Positions 1 through 5,647 of a stretch of DNA of 7,270 nucleotides are shown piece after piece. This DNA comes from an uncultured Acidimicrobiales bacterium. GTDB taxonomy: Bacteria > Actinomycetota > Acidimicrobiia > Acidimicrobiales > UBA10347. A program made the translations under genes and the position numbers. The notes beneath the pieces were generated by a model. The model worked only from the letters and a program-made list of their open reading frames with translations. It did no database searches and was not told where the DNA came from. Each line of letters opens with the position of its first letter. Within the stretch, counting starts at the first letter, position 1. Location of the stretch: contig CALDGN010000439.1 of NCBI GenBank assembly GCA_937942965.1, positions 1 to 7,270 on the forward strand, given 5' to 3'.

Positions 1-150
1 CCCTTGGTAACGCCGTGCCTTGGCGAAGCCAGCGCCCTCGATGATCAGGTCCAGGCGCGGGCTGTCCGGCAGTTCCACTTCGATCAGATCATCGACCGCA
101 TGCTCTCGATGCAGCACGGCAAGGTGCTGAGGAAGCTCTTCCTCAGTCAT
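1..150 (-). CDS. Unrecognised protein, N-terminal 50 codons only
   Basis: An open frame starts with ATG at 150 and runs to the left edge without a stop. Its first 50 residues begin MTEEELPQHL and include DDLIEVELPDSPRLDLIIEG, ending KARRYQG. The start is acidic, with no signal peptide or membrane segment in view. I do not recognise the family and assign no function. Evidence that it is real: it begins 24 bp after the argH stop on the same strand, and its third positions are rich in G and C like those of its neighbours. No strong Shine-Dalgarno sequence is visible (GGTG about 7 bases upstream at best). It may be co-transcribed with argH, but that alone does not tie it to arginine synthesis. 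Confidence 0.7.
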   Translation of the reverse strand, partial: MTEEELPQHLAVLHREHAVDDLIEVELPDSPRLDLIIEGAGFAKARRYQG

Positions 151-174
151 ATCTCGCACCGGCGAAGCGAGCGA

Positions 175-1569
175 TCAGAGTGATTCGACGGTCGCCCGGT
201 TCGCCGCGAGATGTGCCTCGAAGCGAGCGAGCTGATCCTGCAGCGGGACCAAGCCGGCTCCACCGGGAGTGATTCGGTTGTGCACGGCTCGCCCAGGCTG
301 GAGCAGCGCTGCAGCTTCAGGGCCGAGCTGATCGTGATCGCGGGTCAGGTCGATCAGCGACAGTCCGGTCGACAGCGCCTCACGAACGAGCGTGCCGACG
401 ACTGCATGAGCGTCACGGAAGGCGACACCGGAGCGGACCAGGTACTCGGCAAGATCGGTAGCGCCAGCGAGCGGATCGTCCGCCGCGTCGGCCATCGCGC
501 CGGTGTTGAAGGTGGCCGTGGCGATCATGCCGCCGATTGCTTCGAGGCCAGCTGAAATCTGATCGAGGCTGTCGAACAGTGGCTCCTTGTCCTCTTGCAG
601 ATCACGGTTGTACGTGAGCGGTAGCGACTTGAGCGTCGCGAGCAGACCCGTGAGGTTGCCGATGATGCGCCCGGCCTTGCCGCGGGCAAGCTCAGCGATA
701 TCGGGGTTCTTCTTCTGCGGCATCATCGACGAGCCGGTGGCGTAGCCATCGTCGAGCACGACGAAGCCCATCTCGCCGCTCGACCAGAGCACCCATTCCT
801 CGCCGATACGGCTCAGGTGGATGCCGATCATGGTGAGCGCGTACACGGCGTCGGCGATGAAGTCGCGATCGCTCACGGCGTCGAGTGAGTTCTCGAACCG
901 GCGGCTGAAGCCGAGCTCGGTTGCGTTCGTGTCTGGGTCAAGGGGCAGCGATGAGCCAGCGAGTGCACCTGCGCCGAGCACCGACACGTCGGACGCGTCG
1001 CGGGCGGCCAAGATGCGGGTGATGTCGCGCCCGAAGGTCCATGCGTGGGCCAGCAGGTGGTGCGCAAGCGGCACCGGCTGAGCACGCTGGAAGTGGGTGT
1101 AGCCCGGGAGATACGCGTCGCCAGCCGTGACGGCGCGATCGAACAGCACCTGCTGCATATCGACAAGCTGCGCAGCGATCGTCCCGAGCTCACGCTTGAG
1201 CCACAGGCGAATGTCGGTGCCGATCTGGTCGTTGCGGCTGCGGCCGGTGTGCATCTTGGCTGCGGCCGGAGCGAGCTCGGTGCAGCGGCGCTCGACCGCG
1301 GTGTGGATGTCCTCATCAGCAGGAAGCAGCACGAAACTGCCCGAGGCGAACTCGGCTTCGACGGTGTCGAGTGCGGCCAGGATCTGGTCGACCTCGGGGT
1401 CGGTCAGCAGACCGACGCGGCCGAGGCCGCGCACGTGCACTCGGCTGCCGGCGATGTCGTCGGCGGCCAGGCGCTCGTCGTAGCCGATCGAGTACGTGTA
1501 CTTCTCCAACGCCGCAGCTGGCCCGCCATCAAAGCGGCCATGCCACAACGTGTTCGATTCTTCAGTCAT
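175..1569 (-). CDS. argH: Argininosuccinate lyase ArgH
   Basis: ArgH splits argininosuccinate to arginine and fumarate, the last step of the pathway. The protein has 464 residues, standard for the fumarase/aspartase superfamily lyase. It starts with LWHGRFDGG (8-16, usually LWGGRF). The three conserved regions are HTGRSRND (107-114), GYTHFQRAQPVP (156-167, with the Thr-His pair of the active site) and GSSMMPQKKNPD (279-290, the superfamily signature on the mobile catalytic serine loop, Ser280-Ser281). Four subunits normally share each active site. The ATG at 1569 has AGGCGG 6 bases upstream. The gene is 72 bp from argG and 24 bp from the next gene. All the key motifs are intact. Delta-crystallin-like or adenylosuccinate lyase alternatives are excluded by the motifs and context. 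Confidence 0.97.
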   Translation of the reverse strand: MTEESNTLWHGRFDGGPAAALEKYTYSIGYDERLAADDIAGSRVHVRGLGRVGLLTDPEVDQILAALDTVEAEFASGSFVLLPADEDIHTAVERRCTELAPAAAKMHTGRSRNDQIGTDIRLWLKRELGTIAAQLVDMQQVLFDRAVTAGDAYLPGYTHFQRAQPVPLAHHLLAHAWTFGRDITRILAARDASDVSVLGAGALAGSSLPLDPDTNATELGFSRRFENSLDAVSDRDFIADAVYALTMIGIHLSRIGEEWVLWSSGEMGFVVLDDGYATGSSMMPQKKNPDIAELARGKAGRIIGNLTGLLATLKSLPLTYNRDLQEDKEPLFDSLDQISAGLEAIGGMIATATFNTGAMADAADDPLAGATDLAEYLVRSGVAFRDAHAVVGTLVREALSTGLSLIDLTRDHDQLGPEAAALLQPGRAVHNRITPGGAGLVPLQDQLARFEAHLAANRATVESL

Positions 1570-1575
1570 GACGGG

Positions 1576-1581
1576 CCGCCT
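1576..1581 (-). promoter_or_regulatory. argH: Probable ribosome binding site of argH
   Basis: AGGCGG on the minus strand lies 6 bases before the ATG at 1569, a near match to AGGAGG at normal spacing, supporting this start. Confidence 0.6.
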
Positions 1582-1599
1582 GTGGACACCGGTCCGCAG

Positions 1600-1638
1600 A
1601 GGAGCCCGAGCGAAGCGAAGCTCCGATTGCGAGGCAAC
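1600..1638 (+). repeat. Short intergenic repeat, copy B (argG-argH gap)
   Basis: On the plus strand this reads AGGAGC, then a middle part of AGCGA and AAGCGA units, then CGATTGCGAGGCAAC. Ends match copy A at 5554-5590; the middle differs and is 3 bases longer. GGAGC (1601-1605) and GCTCC (1620-1624) can pair with a 14-base loop, so, as in copy A, a foldback precedes the conserved end. It lies antisense to the operon and occupies about half of the 72-bp gap. Confidence 0.5.
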
Positions 1639-1641
1639 ACA

Positions 1642-2862
1642 TCAGCGGCGGTCGCGGCGGGCGAGGTTGCGCAGGCGCAGGGCGTTGAGCTTGATGAAGC
1701 CGGCAGCGTCCTTCTGGTCGTAGGTGCCGCCATCGTCTTCGAAGGTCACCGTCTTGTAGTCGAACAAGGTGTCGTCGCTCGATCGGCCGGCGACCATGAC
1801 ATTGCCCTTGTAGAGCTTGAGGGTGACGGTGCCGTTGACGCGCTTCTGGCTCTCGTCGATGGCGGCCTGCATCATGTCCCGCTCGGGGCTGAACCAGAAG
1901 CCGTTGTAGATGAGCTTGGCGTACCGAGGCATGAGCTCGTCCTTGAAGTGCGCTGCTTCGCGATCGAGCGTGATCGACTCCATGGCACGGTGGCCCTTGA
2001 GCATGATCGTGCCGCCGGGCGTTTCGTAGCAGCCGCGCGACTTCATGCCGACGTAGCGGTTCTCGACCAGGTCGAGGCGACCGATGCCGTGCATGCCGCC
2101 GAGGCGGTTCAGCTCGGTCAGCATCTGTGCCGGAGTCAGGCGCTTGCCGTCGAGGGTGACCGGGTCGCCATTCTCGTAGCCCAGCTCGATGTATTGGCCA
2201 TCAGCGGGAGCGAGCTCAGGTGAGGTCGACCAGCGCCACATTTCCGACGGTGGTTCCTGCGCCGGATCTTCGAGCGGACCGCCTTCGTAGGAGATGTGCA
2301 GCAGGTTCGCGTCCATCGAGAACGGCGACTTGGTGCCGCGAGTCTGCTCGATGGGGATACCGCGTTCTTCGGCGTAGGCGAGCAGCGTCTCGCGACCGCC
2401 GAGGTCCCACTCACGCCACGGCGCAATGACCTTGATCTCAGGCTCGAGCGCGTAGGCACCGAGTTCGAAGCGGACCTGGTCGTTGCCCTTGCCCGTGGCA
2501 CCGTGGCTAATGGCATCGGCGCCGGTCTCCCGGGCGATCTCGATCAGGCGCTTCGAGATCAGCGGCCGGGCGATCGAGGTGCCGAGCAGGTACTCGCCTT
2601 CGTAGATCGCGTTGGCGCGAAACATTGGGTAGACGAAGTCACGGACGAATTCTTCGCGAAGGTCGTCGATGTAGATCTCTTTGACGCCCATGGCTTCGGC
2701 CTTGGTGCGCGCCGGTTCGAGCTCTTCACCCTGGCCGAGGTCGGCGGTGAAGGTCACGACCTCGCAGTCGTACTCCTCTTCGAGCCACTTCAGGATGACC
2801 GAGGTGTCGAGGCCACCGCTATAGGCGAGGACGACCTTGTTCACATCGAGCTTGTCAGACAT
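1642..2862 (-). CDS. argG: Argininosuccinate synthase ArgG
   Basis: ArgG condenses citrulline and aspartate, using ATP, to argininosuccinate, AMP and pyrophosphate. The 406 residues match the roughly 400-residue form of the family, not the longer E. coli type. Visible are the N-type ATP pyrophosphatase loop AYSGGLDTS (13-21), EGEYLLGTSIARPLISK (88-104) and GATGKGNDQVRFE (121-133), which holds the family signature, followed by SPFSMDANLLHISYEGG (179-195). The C-terminal part, with NGTVTLKLYKG, is the multimerisation region; the end is basic (LARRDRR). The ATG at 2862 places the PP-loop at its usual distance from the N-terminus. Only a weak AGAAAG lies 11 bases upstream. argG is 116 bp from argR, the largest gap in the window, so an internal promoter is possible. 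Confidence 0.97.
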   Translation of the reverse strand: MSDKLDVNKVVLAYSGGLDTSVILKWLEEEYDCEVVTFTADLGQGEELEPARTKAEAMGVKEIYIDDLREEFVRDFVYPMFRANAIYEGEYLLGTSIARPLISKRLIEIARETGADAISHGATGKGNDQVRFELGAYALEPEIKVIAPWREWDLGGRETLLAYAEERGIPIEQTRGTKSPFSMDANLLHISYEGGPLEDPAQEPPSEMWRWSTSPELAPADGQYIELGYENGDPVTLDGKRLTPAQMLTELNRLGGMHGIGRLDLVENRYVGMKSRGCYETPGGTIMLKGHRAMESITLDREAAHFKDELMPRYAKLIYNGFWFSPERDMMQAAIDESQKRVNGTVTLKLYKGNVMVAGRSSDDTLFDYKTVTFEDDGGTYDQKDAAGFIKLNALRLRNLARRDRR

Positions 2863-2892
2863 GTTGCGTAGTGCTTTCTAAATCAGTTGAAG

Positions 2893-2929
2893 AGAGGTTG
2901 AGAAGGTCCAGGGGGACCGTAGAGGTTGA
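2893..2929. repeat. 9-bp direct repeats flanking a 5-bp hairpin
   Basis: AGAGGTTGA on the plus strand occurs at 2893-2901 and again at 2921-2929, with starts 28 bp apart. Between them GGTCC (2905-2909), loop AGGG, and GGACC (2914-2918) form a perfect 5-bp stem. On the argG transcript the repeats read TCAACCTCT. This could be a protein or RNA-interaction site upstream of argG, but the elements are short and may be chance. Confidence 0.4.
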
Positions 2930-2933
2930 AACT

Positions 2934-2964
2934 GAGCGCAGCGTTTGCGAGCGCAGCGAGCAAA
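2934..2964 (+). repeat. Related GC-rich repeat, copy C (argR-argG gap)
   Basis: On the plus strand GAGCGCAGCG occurs twice (2934-2943 and 2949-2958). The second occurrence is extended to GAGCGCAGCGA, an 11-mer that also occurs in copy A. It is enclosed by TTTGC (2944-2948) and GCAAA (2960-2964), which can pair around an 11-base loop. The CGATTGCGAGG end of copies A and B is missing, so membership in the same family is less certain. Confidence 0.4.
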
Positions 2965-2978
2965 GGCGAACTACCCGA

Positions 2979-3446
2979 CTACCCAAGATCCGCGTAGCTG
3001 CGGAAGAGTTCGGCGACGTCTTCGCCTTCGTGGCCGGCGGCGGCGACAACCATCAGCGTGTCATCGCCGGCGACGGTACCGAGCACCTCGTCGAGTCCCG
3101 ACCGGTCGATGGCCGAGGCGACGACATGGGCACTTCCGGGCAAGGTGCGGAGCACGACGATGTTGGCCGAGGCATCGGCGCCGACGACCCACTCGGTGAA
3201 CACACGTCGCAGATGACCCGCCGGCAGCACCTGTTCGTGCGGATGATCGGGGATCGCATAAGCAGCGACACCGCCTGGCATCCGCACCTTGATGGCGCCC
3301 AGATCCTCGAGGTCGCGTGACACCGTTGCCTGGGTGGCGGTGATGTCTTGCGATGCGAGGTGGTCGACGATCTGTTCCTGGCTGGTGACGGCCTCTTCGG
3401 CCAACAGCGCGGCGATCGTCTTCTGCCGGACGGCCTTGGTGGTCAT
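2979..3446 (-). CDS. argR: Arginine repressor ArgR
   Basis: ArgR is the hexameric regulator that binds ARG-box operators when arginine is present. The protein has 155 residues, a normal length. The N-terminal winged helix-turn-helix (about 1-70) includes ATQATVSRDLEDLGAIKV (37-54), which contains the SRDL recognition-helix signature. The C-terminal domain (about 80-155) includes GTVAGDDTLMV (123-133), the counterpart of E. coli GTIAGDDT, whose paired Asp (here 128-129) contact arginine. The ATG at 3446 is chosen because it overlaps the argF stop (ATGA) and because the protein then begins with the usual short basic stretch before the HTH. A GTG at 3548 would add 34 residues encoded inside argF. 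There is no clear Shine-Dalgarno sequence, so translation is probably coupled to argF. The position makes repressor level depend on the operon it presumably controls, an inferred autoregulatory loop. Confidence 0.96.
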   Translation of the reverse strand: MTTKAVRQKTIAALLAEEAVTSQEQIVDHLASQDITATQATVSRDLEDLGAIKVRMPGGVAAYAIPDHPHEQVLPAGHLRRVFTEWVVGADASANIVVLRTLPGSAHVVASAIDRSGLDEVLGTVAGDDTLMVVAAAGHEGEDVAELFRSYADLG

Positions 3447-4336
3447 GGGTCGATAAGGAAGCTGAGCAGGCCGCGGGCGGCGTGCATGCGGTTCTGGGCC
3501 TGGGGCCAGACACGGCTGGCCGAGGACTCGAGGACTTCGCGCGTGCACTCTTCGCCCTCGTGCGCGGGCAGGCAGTGCAAGAAGATGGCGTCATCAGCTG
3601 CCTTGGACATGAGCTCCGCGTCGATGGTCCAGCCAGCGAAGTCGTGCAGCCGTTGCGCCGACTCTTCTTCTTGGCCCATCGACGTCCACACGTCGGCGTA
3701 CACCGCGTCGACGCCCTTGACCGCTTGGGCCGGATCGCTCGTCAGCTCGAACTCGACGCCCGAGCTCCGGAGCACGTTCATGTCGGTGTCGTCGAAGCCG
3801 TAGCCCTCGGGATGACCGACTCGCACCGACATGCCCAGCGAGCCTGCGGCGAGCACGAGCGAACGGGTGACGTTGTTCGCATCGCCGACGTAGGCGATGC
3901 TGCGACCGGCCAGATCAGAGCCGAACTCGCCTTGCAGGGTGAGTAGGTCGGCGAGTGCTTGCATCGGGTGCGATCGGTCGCTCAGCAGGTTGACGACCGG
4001 CTTGATGTCGACCGCAGCCATGCGCTCGACGAGCGAGTGCGAGAACACCCGAGCGCACAGGACTTCGTAGTACTGGGCGAGCGTGCGGGTGACGTCTTCT
4101 GCGGTCTCACGGACGTCGAAGCCGACCTCGTGACCTTGGATGTAGACGGGGTGACCACCGAGTTGGGTGACGGCCATCTCCATTGAGTTGCGGGTCCGAG
4201 CCGACGGCTTCTCGAAGACCAGGGCAACGCCCTCGCCCGCAAGCGGCTTGCTGTGATGCTTGGGCAGCGCAGCGCGTCGCAGCACTTCGAGGAGTTCGTC
4301 GTGGCTGAGGTCATCGACCTCGAGGAAGTGGCGCAT
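3443..4336 (-). CDS. argF: Ornithine carbamoyltransferase ArgF
   Basis: ArgF joins carbamoyl phosphate and ornithine to give citrulline. The protein has 297 residues, slightly short for the family. The carbamoyl phosphate motif is FEKPSARTR (41-49, usually FEKxSTRTR), followed by HPMQ (123-126, usually HPTQ), DVWTSMGQE (215-223, the SMG ornithine loop) and HCLPAHEGEE (254-263). The usual form of the last motif is HCLPAHRGEE, so Glu260 stands where Arg is common; catalytic Cys255 is kept. The ATG at 4336 lies 2 bp after the argD stop, with GGAG 8 bases upstream. A GTG at 4342 overlapping the argD stop is possible but only 2 bases from that GGAG, so it is less likely. The SMG loop and the neighbours argue against acetylornithine, putrescine or aspartate carbamoyltransferase. 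The stop overlaps the argR start. Confidence 0.96.
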   Translation of the reverse strand: MRHFLEVDDLSHDELLEVLRRAALPKHHSKPLAGEGVALVFEKPSARTRNSMEMAVTQLGGHPVYIQGHEVGFDVRETAEDVTRTLAQYYEVLCARVFSHSLVERMAAVDIKPVVNLLSDRSHPMQALADLLTLQGEFGSDLAGRSIAYVGDANNVTRSLVLAAGSLGMSVRVGHPEGYGFDDTDMNVLRSSGVEFELTSDPAQAVKGVDAVYADVWTSMGQEEESAQRLHDFAGWTIDAELMSKAADDAIFLHCLPAHEGEECTREVLESSASRVWPQAQNRMHAARGLLSFLIDP

Positions 4337-4338
4337 CG

Positions 4339-5553
4339 TCACGACTCCGCGTTCAGCACGCCATCGAGGACGGCGAGGCCCTGCTCGATCTCGGCGTACG
4401 TGATCGTCAACGGCGGAGCGATACGCAGCGCGGTCGGTGTGACGGCGTTGAGGATCAGTCCGCTGTGCAGACATGCCTTAGCGATGTCGGCTGCCTTGCG
4501 CTCGCCGAGCACCTCGGGGTCGAGCTCGGCGGCGATGAGCAGACCGCGGCCACGGATGCTGGTGACGCCGTTGAGGCCGAGCAGTTGCTCGCTCATCGCG
4601 GCGCCAACCGTGTTGGCGAGATCCGGAGCGTTGATGGACTGCATGATCTGCAGCGTCGCCAGTGCAGCCGAAGCCGCAAGCGGCTGGCCACCGAAGGTCG
4701 TTGCGTGATCGCCCGGCTTGAACGAAGCAGCCACATCGGTCCGGGCCCAGATAGCGCCGATCGGCATGCCGTTGCCGAGGGCCTTGGCCATCGACAGCGC
4801 ATCGGCTTCGATGCCGTAGTGCTGGTGCGCGAACCACGCGCCGGTCCGAGCGAGACCGGTCTGCACCTCGTCGAACATGAGCAAGATGCCGCGCTCGGTG
4901 CACATCTCGCGCAGGGCCGGGAAGTACGCCGGGTCGACTTCGTTGATGCCGCCCTCGCCCTGGATGGGCTCAATGAGCACGCCAGCGACCGAGCCGTCGA
5001 GGGCCGTGTCCATGGCGTCGATGTCGTTGTAGGCGACGTGGCGGAAGCCCTCGGGCAACGGCTGGAACGCCTCGTGCTTCTCGGGCTGGCCGGTCGCATG
5101 CAGCGTCGCAAGTGTGCGTCCGTGGAAGCTGCGCATCGCCGACACAACGGTGTGACGGCCGCGGCCGCCCCACTTGCGCGCCAGCTTGATGAGTGCCTCG
5201 TTGGACTCGGCACCCGAGTTGCAGAAGAACACCTGACCGGCCGGACCGCCGACGAGCTCGTCGAGGATCCGGGCGACCTTCCACTGCGGCTCAGTCGCGA
5301 ACAGGTTCGATACGTGGCACAGCGTCTTCGCTTGTTCCGCGATCGCTTCGGCAACGCCGGGATGGCAGTGCCCAAGCGAGGTCACGGCGATACCGGCGAG
5401 CCAGTCGATGTACTCCTTGCCTGCGGGGTCGTAGAGACGCGACCCCTCGCCTCGCACGAACATGACGTCGGGCGGCCCGTACGTCGGCATGATCGGGCAA
5501 TGGTCCATATCGCTCGGCGGCGACACGGCTTGGTTGTGCGTTGGTGCAGTCAT
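4339..5553 (-). CDS. argD: Acetylornithine aminotransferase ArgD
   Basis: ArgD is a PLP-dependent class III aminotransferase that converts N-acetylglutamate semialdehyde and glutamate to N-acetylornithine and 2-oxoglutarate. The 404 residues include NSGAESNEAL (112-121, phosphate binding), FHGRT (143-147, with the ring-stacking Phe), EPIQGEGG (195-202), FDEVQTGLARTG (227-238, with the Asp that contacts the PLP nitrogen), MAKALGNGMPIGA (256-268, with Lys257 as the Schiff-base lysine) and TTFGGQPLA (286-294). The ATG at 5553 is chosen because GAGG lies 5 bases upstream and the protein then starts shortly before the family-typical PIMPTYGPP. The open frame continues to a TTG at 5616, but that would add a basic, unlikely tail and has no better binding site. 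A 94-bp gap separates it from argB. Family members may also act on succinyl-diaminopimelate; the operon context supports the arginine role. Confidence 0.96.
   Translation of the reverse strand: MTAPTHNQAVSPPSDMDHCPIMPTYGPPDVMFVRGEGSRLYDPAGKEYIDWLAGIAVTSLGHCHPGVAEAIAEQAKTLCHVSNLFATEPQWKVARILDELVGGPAGQVFFCNSGAESNEALIKLARKWGGRGRHTVVSAMRSFHGRTLATLHATGQPEKHEAFQPLPEGFRHVAYNDIDAMDTALDGSVAGVLIEPIQGEGGINEVDPAYFPALREMCTERGILLMFDEVQTGLARTGAWFAHQHYGIEADALSMAKALGNGMPIGAIWARTDVAASFKPGDHATTFGGQPLAASAALATLQIMQSINAPDLANTVGAAMSEQLLGLNGVTSIRGRGLLIAAELDPEVLGERKAADIAKACLHSGLILNAVTPTALRIAPPLTITYAEIEQGLAVLDGVLNAES
4345..4348 (-). promoter_or_regulatory. argF: Ribosome binding site of argF, inside the end of argD
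   Basis: GGAG on the minus strand lies 8 bases before the ATG at 4336 and within the last codons of argD. The spacing favours this ATG over the GTG at 4342, only 2 bases from GGAG. Confidence 0.65.
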
Positions 5554-5558
5554 GGTTT

Positions 5559-5562
5559 CCTC
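5559..5562 (-). promoter_or_regulatory. argD: Ribosome binding site of argD
   Basis: GAGG on the minus strand lies 5 bases before the ATG at 5553. It decides the argD start against the longer frame from the TTG at 5616. It sits 5 bases after the base of a GC-rich hairpin. Confidence 0.75.
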
Positions 5563-5567
5563 GCAAT

Positions 5568-5585
5568 CGCAGCGTCGTCGCTGCG
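5568..5585 (-). promoter_or_regulatory. argD: Hairpin just before the argD ribosome binding site
   Basis: The minus strand reads CGCAGCG, loop ACGA, CGCTGCG: a perfect 7-bp GC-rich stem with a 4-base loop. Five bases separate it from the GAGG of argD. No U-run follows, so it is not a classical terminator. It could protect or mask the translation start, or form a processing or stability barrier in the transcript. The structure is seen in the sequence; the role is inferred. Confidence 0.6.
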
Positions 5586-5647
5586 CTCCTTTGGCCGCTC
5601 TGCGGATTTGTGCCAACCATCGGCTGGTCGTGCGTTCGTGATGCCGC

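Larger units (their letters stand above)
2863..2978 (-). promoter_or_regulatory. 116-bp argR-argG gap, possible regulatory region
   Basis: This is the longest non-coding stretch in the window. On the minus strand it contains no ATG, so no leader peptide is evident. It holds repeat copy C, a 9-bp direct repeat and a small hairpin between the two repeat units. I see no convincing -35/-10 pair and no ARG-box palindrome, and no U-run for a terminator. It may contain an internal promoter for argGH or simply be a structured spacer; the sequence does not decide. Confidence 0.35.
5554..5590 (-). repeat. Short intergenic repeat, copy A (argB-argD gap)
   Basis: On the minus strand this stretch starts AGGAGCGCAGCGACG, forms the hairpin described at 5568-5585, and ends CGATTGCGAGG then AAAC. 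The start AGGAGC and the end CGATTGCGAGG(N)AAC recur at 1600-1638 in the opposite orientation. This copy contributes the ribosome binding site of argD. Confidence 0.5.

Noticed and set aside
1045..2223. A 392-codon open frame on the plus strand, spanning the end of argG and the start of argH
   Set aside because: It lies antisense to two certain genes, has low-complexity Arg/Ala/Val/Asp-rich translation and no family motif. Long antisense frames are expected in GC-rich coding DNA.
2905..2918. GGTCC/GGACC stem as a terminator after argR
   Set aside because: The stem is only 5 bp and no U-run follows on either strand.
3447..3548. Longer argR from the GTG at 3548
   Set aside because: The added 34 residues are an out-of-frame reading of argF and unlike any ArgR N-terminus.
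4337..4474. Longer argF from the ATG at 4474 or the GTG at 4342
   Set aside because: The first would overlap argD by over 130 bp with a basic nonsense-like tail. The GTG overlaps the argD stop but is only 2 bases from GGAG; the ATG at 4336 has proper spacing.
5554..5616. Longer argD from the TTG at 5616
   Set aside because: It would add 21 mostly basic residues absent from the family and would place the repeat and hairpin inside the gene; GAGG before the ATG at 5553 fits better.
5291..5620. Minus-strand open frame from the ATG at 5620 as a leader peptide for argD
   Set aside because: It runs over 100 codons out of frame into argD, has no ribosome binding site and an Arg-rich, motif-free translation typical of a shadow frame.
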